NCBI GenBank assembly: GCA_040384645.1 | Contig: JAZKIX010000024.1 | Span: 1 to 23,596 of the forward strand | Reading direction: 5' to 3' | Origin: JAZKIX01 sp040384645 | Lineage (GTDB): Bacteria > Pseudomonadota > Gammaproteobacteria > Burkholderiales > Burkholderiaceae_D | Length of the DNA stretch: 23,596 bases | In this document: piece by piece, positions 1 to 6,903 of the stretch | How the letters are laid out: every line of letters begins with the position of its first letter | How positions within the stretch are numbered: the first letter of the stretch is position 1 | Program-made: the position numbers and the translations under genes | The notes under the pieces: model-generated | The model's input: the letters and a program-made list of their open reading frames with translations, nothing else | What the model was told of the DNA's origin: nothing | Database searches by the model: none

Positions 1-1047
1 CAAGGATTGATAACCGTTTAATTTCGGAATCGCAATGTAATCCTTGAACTTGCCAGGCATCGGGTTATACAGCGCGTGCAGGGTGCCGAGCGCAACATAA
101 CAATTGGCAAAGCTATCGACCACGACCCGGAAACCGTACACGTCCAGCACTTGAGAAAATGACAGGTGCTTGTTATGCATCTTGCGATAAATGCCGTATA
201 GCGTTTTTTCGCGGCCATAGACTTCAGCCTGGATGCCAGCTGCGGCCAGTGTATTTTTAACCGACTCAAGGATCTTGCTAACCACTTCACGCCGATTGCC
301 GCGTGCCGCCTTGACCGCTTTCGCCAGCGTCTTGTAACGCATCGGAAATAGATGCGAAAACGATAAATCTTGCAGCTCGCGATAGATATTGTTGAGGCCG
401 AGCCGGTGCGCGATCGGCACGTAGACTTCCATTGTCTCGCGTGCAATACGGCGTTTTTTTTCCGGCGCCATCACGTCCAGCGTGCGCATATTGTGCAGGC
501 GGTCGGCCAGCTTGATCAGGATCACACGCACATCGCGCGCCATCGCCAGCAACATCTTGCGGAAGTTTTCTGCCTGCGCTTCGATCTGGCTTTGGAATTC
601 GATTTTTTCCAATTTGGACAAGCCATCGACCAAGGTCGCTACCGGCGCGCCAAAATGCTCAATCAGTTCTTCTTTTTTAACGTCTTGGTCTTCCATGACG
701 TCATGCAACAAGGCGGCCATGATGGCTTGCGCGTCAGGCTTCCAATCGGCGCAAATTTCGGCGACCGCGATAGGATGCGAGATGTAGGGCTCACCCGATT
801 TGCGTACTTGGCCGAGATGCATTTCGTCAGAAAAGCGATAGGCTTCCTTGACCTTTTTTAGCTCGGAAACGCTCAGGTATTCGGCAAGTTTGTTGGTAAG
901 TTGGGTGACTGATGCGACGCCAGGATTTTGGGTCTGGGGTACAGCGGAAGGTGGGGCGGTACGAGAATTCTTTAATGGCGAGCGAGCGGAATCAGCTCGA
1001 CTGTTTGGAGCGACCAATAGTGTTGAATCTGCAGGTGTCAGGTTCAT
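1..1047 (-). CDS. spoT: SpoT, bifunctional (p)ppGpp synthetase/hydrolase (N-terminal 349 residues, cut by window edge)
   Basis: RelA/SpoT homologue that makes and degrades the stringent-response alarmone (p)ppGpp in the cytoplasm. The minus-strand frame is open from 1047 to the window edge. The HD hydrolase domain spans about residues 65-230, with H91, the HDVMED motif at 115-120 and LADRLHNMRT at 180-189. The synthetase domain begins at about 275 (YGREKTLYGIYRKM, then DVYGFRVVV) and the frame leaves the window in PKLNGYQSL; the TGS and ACT regulatory domains lie outside. Both catalytic halves look intact so far. Family similarity begins near residue 46; the first ~45 residues are a low-complexity Ser/Pro/Ala-rich extension, and the ATG at 1047 has no clear ribosome binding site, so the start is uncertain. 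It lies downstream of rpoZ and gmk, the same order as in E. coli, but is separated from rpoZ by 204 bp that hold a candidate promoter. Confidence 0.96.
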   Translation of the reverse strand, partial: MNLTPADSTLLVAPNSRADSARSPLKNSRTAPPSAVPQTQNPGVASVTQLTNKLAEYLSVSELKKVKEAYRFSDEMHLGQVRKSGEPYISHPIAVAEICADWKPDAQAIMAALLHDVMEDQDVKKEELIEHFGAPVATLVDGLSKLEKIEFQSQIEAQAENFRKMLLAMARDVRVILIKLADRLHNMRTLDVMAPEKKRRIARETMEVYVPIAHRLGLNNIYRELQDLSFSHLFPMRYKTLAKAVKAARGNRREVVSKILESVKNTLAAAGIQAEVYGREKTLYGIYRKMHNKHLSFSQVLDVYGFRVVVDSFANCYVALGTLHALYNPMPGKFKDYIAIPKLNGYQSL

Positions 1048-1116
1048 ACTGTGAAGTCAGCCGCATGGCGGGTGCCGGGTTTAAAGGTTGTTCGGGAAAT
1101 GACATGTCGGCATCAG

Positions 1117-1144
1117 CTTATCTAAACAGGCGCGGCCTTGTCAA
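1117..1144 (-). promoter_or_regulatory. Candidate sigma-70 promoter for spoT
   Basis: On the minus strand a perfect -35 hexamer TTGACA (1144-1139) is followed after 16 bp by GATAAG (1122-1117), a 4/6 match to the -10 consensus. It would give a leader of about 65 nt before the spoT ATG at 1047. It suggests that spoT can be transcribed separately from gmk-rpoZ. This is sequence inspection only. Confidence 0.45.
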
Positions 1145-1251
1145 TTGTGACGGGTAGCGCGCCTGCATGGTGATTTTTCCTGAGCGCCGACAAGTCCAAA
1201 TTGCTACGAGAGCAGACTTGATGGATTCAGTTTAATAACAGTCAAATACAA

Positions 1252-1455
1252 TCAAATAGGTACTTTTTTCAGCATTTCGATACCGACTTTGCCGGCGGCG
1301 ATTTCACGCAAGGCAACTACGGTTGGCTTGTCCTTAGCATCGACCTTGGGTGTGTGGCCTTGCAATAACTGACGGGCGCGATAGGTTGCGGACAGTGTCA
1401 ATTGGAAGCGATTCGGGATATTTTTCAGACAGTCTTCGATAGTAATACGGGCCAT
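1252..1455 (-). CDS. rpoZ: RNA polymerase omega subunit
   Basis: A 67-residue omega subunit that helps assemble and stabilise beta' in RNA polymerase and forms part of a ppGpp binding site in proteobacteria. The sequence starts MARITIEDCL and contains the family's NRFQLTL, RARQLLQG and TVVALREIAAGKVG blocks. It is shorter than the E. coli protein (91 residues), lacking most of the acidic/Gln-rich tail, which is common in betaproteobacteria. The ATG at 1455 has a good ribosome binding site (AGGA, about 6 nt upstream). It lies 21 bp downstream of gmk and is probably cotranscribed with it. Confidence 0.95.
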   Translation of the reverse strand: MARITIEDCLKNIPNRFQLTLSATYRARQLLQGHTPKVDAKDKPTVVALREIAAGKVGIEMLKKVPI

Positions 1456-1476
1456 GATGGTTCCTAAAATGCGGTC

Positions 1477-2126
1477 TTAGATTAAATTGGCGTGGATGCC
1501 CAATTGGGCAAATAGGGATACGTTGCGCGCCGCTTGTTGCGCGAATCGGCAACGGGTCGCTCTCACAATCGCGGTCAGTTCGGATAGGGCGACCACAAAC
1601 TCTTCGTTGATAATAACATATTCGAACTCCGGGGCATGCGCAATCTCGCCGCCAGCAGCCAGTATGCGCCGCGTAATTACGTGCGGATCATCTTGTCCGC
1701 GCTTGTTCAAGCGTTCTTCCAGTGCCGCTATAGAAGGCGGCAAAATGAAGATGCCGACGGCGAAGGGGAATTGCTTTTTGACTTGCTGCGCACCTTGCCA
1801 GTCAATCTCTAACAGCACATCGGTGCNNNNNNNNNNGCATTGGCAATCGCCACGCGCGAGGTGCCGTAGTAATTACCGTGGACTTCGGCTGATTCTAGGA
1901 ATTCACCTTCGGCGCGCCGGTTCAGAAATTCTTCTGTCGTGGTGAAAAAATACTCGCGTCCATCTTGTTCCTTCGGGCGCGGTGGACGGGTAGTATAGGA
2001 CACCGATAGTTTGATGCTTGGCTCTTGCGCCAGAAGCGCGTTGACCAAAGTGGATTTGCCAGCACCAGATGGCGCAACCACCATGAACAGGCTGCCGGAA
2101 TAATGTTGGGAATGAGTGTGTGCCAT
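1477..2126 (-). CDS. gmk: Guanylate kinase (reading frame interrupted by an N-run)
   Basis: Phosphorylates GMP to GDP with ATP, in the cytoplasm. The N-terminal part carries the P-loop APSGAGKST (residues 18-26), the GMP-binding TTRPPRPKE block (45-53) and NYYGTSR (85-91). The C-terminal part, read in another frame after the gap, resumes with TDVLLEIDWQGAQQ, IFILPPS and the RGQDD block. The frame change falls exactly on the 10-N run at 1827-1836. The flanking codons need an unknown stretch of length 2 modulo 3; alignment with E. coli Gmk from memory suggests 11 bases. This is therefore one intact gene, not a pseudogene. The ATG at 2126 has AAGGA just upstream. The minus-strand order yicC-gmk-rpoZ-spoT is consistent with a purine/stringent-response cluster. 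Confidence 0.95.
1827..1836. other. Assembly gap (10 N) inside gmk
   Basis: Ten ambiguous bases. The codons on both sides belong to gmk but are out of frame with each other across 10 bases, so the run is a placeholder and not a measured length. Confidence 0.97.
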
Positions 2127-2195
2127 GAAATTCCTTAATGTGGTGGCGTCTCAATAAAGCGCATGCATTGGATAGCTATTGCATAAAACACGAAA

Positions 2196-2284
2196 TATAG
2201 GGGAGTATCAAACATTTTATGGCGTCAGCCGCAGGCATTTAAAGGCGCTTTAAAAATACTTATAGGAGTATTTATTACGCCAAA
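2196..2284 (+). repeat. Copy 1 of a dispersed two-box intergenic repeat
   Basis: One of four related non-coding elements in this window. It starts with a G-tract box (TATAGGGGAGTAT at 2196-2208) and has CCGCAG 30 bp further on. It ends with an A/T-rich inverted repeat, AAATACT-tatagg-AGTATTT, inside GGCGCTTTAAAAATACT (2244-2260). The 30 bases from 2231 differ at only three positions from copy 2 at 8222. The hairpin end lies 8 bp from the yicC stop codon. The G-tract hairpin seen in copies 3 and 4 is degraded here. Confidence 0.85.
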
Positions 2285-2291
2285 AGCAGCT

Positions 2292-3207
2292 TTATTCCAA
2301 ATTCTGGACCTGCTCGCGAATCTGCTCGATCAATAATTTCAATTCCATCGAGCTGTCGGCCAGCTCTTTCACCGCTGCTTTCGAACCCAGTGTATTGGCT
2401 TCGCGGTTCAGTTCTTGCATCATGAAGTCAAGCCGTTTGCCGACTTGGCCGCCTTTTTTCAGGATTTGGCGAGTTTCGTTGAGGTGCGCTGTCAAACGCG
2501 ATAGCTCTTCCGAAACGTCGATGCGGATGCCGTATAAGGTAACTTCTTGCCGGATGCGTTCCAAGATCTCTTCGCGCGGCACGTGTTTTGGGCCAGCTAT
2601 GGTTGCGGTGGATTCCGCCAGGCCGAGTGCTTCTTGAAGCCGTTCGATCGCTTTTTGCTGGAATTGGGCGATCACTTGCGGAATCAAGGGGCTGATGCGC
2701 GCCACGATCACGTCCATGGCATCGATCCGTGCAACTAACATGGCTTGCAGCGCAGCGCCTTCACGGGCGCGGCTGTCGACAAAAGCACTTACCGCCGCCA
2801 CCATAGTGGTGGCGACATCGGCTTGCAGTGTTTCCTCACCGATTTCGGCTTCTTCGATGACGCCGGGCCAACGTAATAATTCATTGACGCTCAAGGTTGG
2901 CGCGTCGGCAAATTGTTGGCGCACCGTTGCTTGCATCGCGGCTAAATTGGACAAGATGCTGGCGTTTAAAGATTGCGCCGCGTTGCTGGCCGATTTGCGG
3001 CCGAAACTGACCCGGCATTCGACCTTGCCACGGGTANNNNNNNNNNATGGCTTCGCGCAACAATGGTTCGAGTGCGCGCAGATCGTCGTTAATGCGGAAC
3101 TGCAGGTCTAGGAAACGTGAATTTACGCTCTTTAATTCGATAGTCAAAGTGCCTGCCGCGGACTCGCGCGTACTCACTGCATAGCCGGTCATGCTAAAAA
3201 TGCTCAA
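2292..3207 (-). CDS. yicC: YicC-family endoribonuclease (frame interrupted by an N-run)
   Basis: YicC/YloC-family protein (DUF1732 C-terminal part); family members have been reported as endoribonucleases and, in E. coli, as promoting RyhB decay. The start MSIFSMTGYA and the blocks IELKSVNSRFLDLQFR, RALEPLLREA, TRGKVECRVSFGRKSA, LRWPGV and LDFMMQELNREANTLGSKA match the family end to end, giving about 305 residues, close to the usual length. The 10-N run at 3037-3046 splits the frame; the flanks require a true gap divisible by 3, probably 12 bases by alignment with E. coli YicC. The preferred start is TTG at 3207, preceded by GGGGA about 5 nt upstream; the only nearby in-frame ATG (3192) has no ribosome binding site and would remove MSIFS. 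It is divergent from the kinase gene, with 73 bp between them. Confidence 0.93.
3037..3046. other. Assembly gap (10 N) inside yicC
   Basis: Ten ambiguous bases between the LREAI and TRGKVEC blocks of YicC. The real length must be a multiple of 3 to restore the frame, so 10 is an arbitrary filler. Confidence 0.97.
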
Positions 3208-3280
3208 ATCGGTCCCCGCTTAGTTCTTTACAAATCAATCGTTTATCCACACAATCCGAGTTACACACGCACAGGATAAT

Positions 3281-4288
3281 ATGGCCGCACAAAACAACGC
3301 CCCACTGCCCGACGGACTGGAAATCGCTGGATATCGCATTGTAAAGAAGATTGCGTCTGGCGGGTTCAGTATTGTCTACCTCGCCTATGACGAGGATGGC
3401 AACGCAGTCGCGATCAAGGAATACCTGCCGAGCGCCTTGGCTTTGCGGCAGCAAGGCGAACTGGTGCCGATGATTTCGCCAGCCAATTTGCCCATTTTCC
3501 GGATCGGATTAAAGTGCTTTTTTGAAGAGGGCCGTGCCTTGGCGCGTATCGCGCACCCGAATGTGGTAAGTGTCATCAATTTTTTCCGCGCCAACGAAAC
3601 CGTCTACATGGTGATGGCTTACGAATCGGGCCGTTCGCTGCAAGACCACATCTTGCGCCGGCGCGACAAGGGAGAAAAACCGCTGGTATCAGAACGCTTT
3701 ATCCGGCGCATGTTCAGCCAGGTCATCAATGGTTTACGCGAAGTGCATACCAATAAATTGCTGCATCTGGATTTGAAACCGGCCAATATCTATTTGCGGG
3801 TCGATGGCACGCCGATTCTGCTCGATTTCGGCGCTGCACGGCAAACGCTGAAAACCGATATGCCAAAGCTATATCCGATGTACACGCCCGGTTTTGCGCC
3901 GCCAGAGTTGTATTTGAAGAATGCCAATCTGGGTCCCTGGTCCGATATCTATAGTTTGGGCGCCTCGATTTTTGCCTGCATGGTTGGTGCGCCGCCGCAA
4001 CCAGCCGATCAGCGCAAGACGACCGACAAGATGGAATCGCATCTGGCAAAATTGACTGGCGTATATTCGCCAGAGTTGATTCAGGTGGTACGCTGGTGTT
4101 TGATGATCAATCCGCTGGAGCGGCCGCAAAGCCTGTTTGCTTTGCAAAAATCGCTGCTGGAACCCGTGGCGGTGATGGAGCAAGCGAGCATTTTTAGCAA
4201 AATTTCGCGCAAAATGCGGCATCTGATGGAAGGAATGGCCCGCAAGCCGCTCAATGCATCGACGACGATTCAGGATAATACGCAGTAA
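3281..4288 (+). CDS. Hanks-type Ser/Thr protein kinase
   Basis: A 335-residue cytoplasmic protein kinase with no transmembrane segment or sensor domain; its substrate is unknown. Visible kinase elements are the glycine-rich loop IASGGFSIVY (24-33), the ATP-binding lysine K46 in VAIKEYLP, an acidic alpha-C pair E82/E83, the catalytic loop HLDLKPANI (162-170, catalytic D164 and N169), DFG at 182-184, APPE at 206-209, D222 in the SDIYSLG block and R281. The residue before the catalytic Asp is Leu, not Arg, so this is a non-RD kinase that may not depend on activation-loop phosphorylation. The C-terminal ~45 residues after the kinase core are basic and unassigned. The ATG is preceded by AGGA at 4 nt. 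The adjacent PP2C gene probably encodes the opposing phosphatase. A short hairpin overlaps the stop codon. Confidence 0.93.
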   Translation: MAAQNNAPLPDGLEIAGYRIVKKIASGGFSIVYLAYDEDGNAVAIKEYLPSALALRQQGELVPMISPANLPIFRIGLKCFFEEGRALARIAHPNVVSVINFFRANETVYMVMAYESGRSLQDHILRRRDKGEKPLVSERFIRRMFSQVINGLREVHTNKLLHLDLKPANIYLRVDGTPILLDFGAARQTLKTDMPKLYPMYTPGFAPPELYLKNANLGPWSDIYSLGASIFACMVGAPPQPADQRKTTDKMESHLAKLTGVYSPELIQVVRWCLMINPLERPQSLFALQKSLLEPVAVMEQASIFSKISRKMRHLMEGMARKPLNASTTIQDNTQ

Positions 4289-4308
4289 GGGCGTTTTTGC
4301 CCTTATTT
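4286..4308 (+). terminator. Weak hairpin overlapping the kinase stop codon
   Basis: TAAGGGC (4286-4292) and GCCCTTA (4299-4305) form a perfect 7-bp stem with a GTTTTT loop, followed by only three T residues. The stop codon TAA is part of the stem. With such a short U-tract it is more likely a partial terminator or mRNA 3'-end stabiliser, which could lower expression of the downstream phosphatase relative to the kinase. Confidence 0.5.
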
Positions 4309-4345
4309 GGTTGTTATAGAAATGCTTTCATAAGTCATCTTACCC

Positions 4346-5272
4346 ATGCAATTTTCTGTCTACCAAGAAAGCCACATCGGCGGTCGCAAGATGAACCAAG
4401 ACCGTATGGGCTATAGCTTTACCCGTGACGCCTTGTTGTTGTTGCTGGCCGATGGCATGGGCGGCCATATCCGCGGCGAAATGGCGGCCACCATCGCGAT
4501 GCAAACGATCGGCGCCATGTTTCAGCAGAATGCCTTGCCGTACATTAAAAAGCCGGAACAGTTTTTGGAAGACAGCTTTTTTGCCGCGCATCGTGAAATC
4601 CATCGCTATCGCGAAATGAACAATTTGCCTGAAACCCCACGCACCACCATCGTCGCCTGCCTGATCCAGCACAATACCGCCATGTGGGCGCACTGCGGCG
4701 ATTCGCGGCTGTACTGGATGCGTAAAGGACAAATCTTGTCGCGCACGCGCGATCATTCACGGCTCGAAACCTTGATTGCACAGGGCAAAATCGATCCGTC
4801 CGAACGCGACACCCATCCCGACCGCAATAAATTATTCAACTGCCTCGGCGCACCGAATTTGCCGATTGTCGAGATTTCCCGCCGCGCCAGCTTGCAAGCC
4901 GGCGACCTGATGCTGCTCTGTTCCGACGGTTTATGGTCGATGATGCCCGATCATGTGCTGGCGCAAAGTGTGCAAGACACTACCATCGTGCGTGCCGTGC
5001 CGGAATTGATTAAAACCGCAGTCGGCATTGGCGGCAAGCATGGCGACAATGTGACGGCGTTGGCCATGATGTGGCAAGGCAATAACAGCCTGGAAGACGC
5101 CACTACGATTTCCACCAACACCTTGCCGATTGGCGTGGTCAACACCACGATCCAGGCATCGCCGGAAGACGTGGCGCAAGCCGATTCTTTCGATGAAGAA
5201 GAAATCGAAAAAGCCATCGAGGAAATTCGCGGCGCCATTCAAAAATCAGCCAATTTCACCCACAGGAATTAA
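4346..5272 (+). CDS. PP2C-family protein phosphatase
   Basis: A 308-residue metal-dependent (Mn/Mg) Ser/Thr phosphatase, expected to reverse phosphorylation by the kinase encoded just upstream. Family motifs occur in order: NQDR (17-20, metal ligand D19), ADGMGGH (35-41, D36), PRTTIVAC (98-105), WAHCGDSRLYWMR (114-126), TRDHS (134-138), GDLMLLCSDGLW (186-197, D194) and GDNVTALAM (233-241, D234). All metal-binding aspartates are present. The last ~60 residues after the core are acidic (SFDEEEIEKAIEEI) and not part of the fold. No good ribosome binding site precedes the ATG at 4346. Its stop is 3 bp before the rph start, so the two genes are probably cotranscribed. Confidence 0.93.
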   Translation: MQFSVYQESHIGGRKMNQDRMGYSFTRDALLLLLADGMGGHIRGEMAATIAMQTIGAMFQQNALPYIKKPEQFLEDSFFAAHREIHRYREMNNLPETPRTTIVACLIQHNTAMWAHCGDSRLYWMRKGQILSRTRDHSRLETLIAQGKIDPSERDTHPDRNKLFNCLGAPNLPIVEISRRASLQAGDLMLLCSDGLWSMMPDHVLAQSVQDTTIVRAVPELIKTAVGIGGKHGDNVTALAMMWQGNNSLEDATTISTNTLPIGVVNTTIQASPEDVAQADSFDEEEIEKAIEEIRGAIQKSANFTHRN

Positions 5273-5275
5273 TCC

Positions 5276-6010
5276 ATGCAGCAGCAGAATCGCCCCAGTG
5301 GGCGTGCCGTCGACGCCTTGCGCGCCGTGCGGCTTACCCGTCATTTCACTAAACACGCTGAAGGCTCGGTATTGATCGAGTCGGGCGACACACAAGTCAT
5401 TTGTACCGCCAGCATTGAAGAAAAAGTGCCCGGATTTTTAAAAGGCAAAGGGCAGGGCTGGCTGACTGCCGAATATGGCATGTTGCCTCGCTCCACCCAT
5501 ACCCGGATGGATCGCGAAGCGGCCAGAGGCAAGCAATCCGGCCGAACCCAGGAAATCCAGCGCCTGATCGGCCGTTCCTTACGCGCTGCTTTCGACTTGA
5601 GCGCTTTTGGCGAGCGCACGCTGCACCTTGATTGCGATGTGATTCAAGCCGATGGCGGCACCCGCACCGCTGCAATTACCGGCGCGATGGTGGCGGCGCA
5701 TGATGCTTTCTCGCAACTTGTCGAACGCAAGTTGATCACGGCGATTCCGCTCAAACATTTTGTGGCCGCAATCTCGGTTGGCATCGTTCAAGGCACGCCG
5801 GTGCTTGATCTGGATTATGTTGAAGATTCGTCCTGCGACACCGATATGAACGTGGTAATGACCGATGCCGGACATTTCATTGAAGTGCAAGGCACCGCTG
5901 AAGGTTCGGCGTTTGACCGCGCCTCGATGAATCGCCTGCTCGATCTGGCCCAAGGCGGGATTGCAGAACTGATTCAATTGCAAAAGAAAACCCTTGGCTT
6001 GCTTGGCTAA
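5276..6010 (+). CDS. rph: Ribonuclease PH
   Basis: Phosphorolytic 3'-to-5' exoribonuclease that trims tRNA precursors and other structured RNA 3' ends, normally as a hexamer. The 244-residue length is typical. Diagnostic blocks are RPSGR (6-10), the phosphate-binding region around R86-R90 (RGKQSGRTQEIQRLIGR), CDVIQADGGTRTAAITGA (120-137), the catalytic DLDYVEDSSCDTDMNVVM (178-195) and EVQGTAEG (203-210). The C-terminus is complete, unlike the frameshifted rph of E. coli K-12. The ATG lies 3 bp after the PP2C stop with AGGAAT as ribosome binding site, suggesting coupling. Repeat copy 3 follows 44 bp after the stop. Confidence 0.97.
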   Translation: MQQQNRPSGRAVDALRAVRLTRHFTKHAEGSVLIESGDTQVICTASIEEKVPGFLKGKGQGWLTAEYGMLPRSTHTRMDREAARGKQSGRTQEIQRLIGRSLRAAFDLSAFGERTLHLDCDVIQADGGTRTAAITGAMVAAHDAFSQLVERKLITAIPLKHFVAAISVGIVQGTPVLDLDYVEDSSCDTDMNVVMTDAGHFIEVQGTAEGSAFDRASMNRLLDLAQGGIAELIQLQKKTLGLLG

Positions 6011-6053
6011 AGTGGTTTCGCAATCTTCAAGAAGCAAAATATGGTGTTTTAAT

Positions 6054-6136
6054 CGAATTTAATACTGGTGCCAGTATTTTATAATGCGCGCTAAAAACCA
6101 GCGGGTGAGGGGGCATTTTGGAATATACCCCCTATA
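6054..6136 (-). repeat. Copy 3 of the dispersed two-box repeat (reverse orientation)
   Basis: Read on the minus strand it begins TATAGGGGGTATAT (from 6136), has CCGCTG 29 bp further on, and ends in the inverted repeat AATACTGG-ca-CCAGTATT. The G-tract box can itself fold: GGGGGTAT pairs with ATGCCCCC across an 8-nt loop (one G-T wobble), giving two hairpins. It lies between rph and rdgB. Confidence 0.82.
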
Positions 6137-6290
6137 AATCGACATAAACGTTGATTTTTTAGATTATTTTTACCGGTCTTGTTATCGTTTGATCTGTAGA
6201 TTTTGTACCGTCACCGTGCGCCGCGCCAATCATAGCGTTAGCGGTGTTTCACCTCCCAACTCGCATGACCATCACGCCACAACGATCTTC

Positions 6291-6875
6291 ATGACCCGAA
6301 AAATTATTCTCGCTTCAAACAATCCCGGCAAATTGAAAGAATTTGGGGAAATACTTATCCCGGTCGGCTTCGACCTGCATCCGCAATCGGTGTACAAAGT
6401 GCCGGAAGCCGACGAGTCGCATGGCACTTTTATTGAAAATGCCTTGACCAAGGCGCGCCACGCTGCGCGTTTGACCGGCTTGCCGGCATTGGCCGACGAT
6501 TCCGGCATCTGCGCCAATGCGCTAGGCGGCGCACCCGGCGTATGGTCGGCACGTTATGCCGGCGGAGCGAAATCGGATGCGCGCAACAATCAAAAATTGG
6601 TAGATGAGCTAGCCGCGCAGCACGACCGTTCAGCCTATTACTATTGCGTGCTGGTGCTGTTGCGGCATGCCGAAGATCCACAACCCGTGATCGCGGAAGG
6701 GCGCTGGGATGGCGAAATCATTGCCGTTGCAAGAGGCGAGGGTGGTTTTGGCTACGATCCCCATTTTTGGTTGGCAAGCTTGAATAAAACGGCGGCGGAA
6801 CTTAGCCCCGCCGATAAAAATCGCTTATCGCATCGCGGTCAGGCGTTGCGTGCCCTGATCGCCAAATTACGATGA
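6291..6875 (+). CDS. rdgB: dITP/XTP pyrophosphatase (non-canonical purine NTP cleanup)
   Basis: RdgB/HAM1-family enzyme that hydrolyses dITP, XTP and related deaminated purine triphosphates to monophosphates, keeping them out of DNA and RNA. It has 194 residues from MTRKIILASNNPGK; motifs are SNNPGK (9-14), the catalytic-metal region ALADDSGI (66-73, D70), FGYDP (153-157) and SHRGQAL (180-186). The frame stays open upstream to 6189, but those 34 residues are not family-like, so the ATG at 6291 is chosen although its ribosome binding site is weak. It is followed 28 bp later by hemW on the same strand. Confidence 0.95.
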   Translation: MTRKIILASNNPGKLKEFGEILIPVGFDLHPQSVYKVPEADESHGTFIENALTKARHAARLTGLPALADDSGICANALGGAPGVWSARYAGGAKSDARNNQKLVDELAAQHDRSAYYYCVLVLLRHAEDPQPVIAEGRWDGEIIAVARGEGGFGYDPHFWLASLNKTAAELSPADKNRLSHRGQALRALIAKLR

Positions 6876-6903
6876 TTCACAACACATTTATCACCGGCTT
6901 GTC

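Noticed and set aside
242..256. GTGTATTTTTAACC inside spoT as a further repeat copy
   Set aside because: It is coding sequence (VKNTLAA on the minus strand) and lacks the paired arm and the G-tract box.
1809..2126. gmk as two separate partial ORFs or a frameshifted pseudogene
   Set aside because: The break coincides with the N-run at 1827-1836 and both halves complete one canonical guanylate kinase.
6054..6136. Repeat copies as intrinsic terminators
   Set aside because: The A/T-rich arms have no G/C core with a following T-tract; the clear terminators at 11833 and 21193 look quite different.
6189..6290. 34-residue N-terminal extension of RdgB
   Set aside because: The residues are not family-like and the protein family begins at the MTRKIILASNNPGK start at 6291; the upstream region is next to a repeat.
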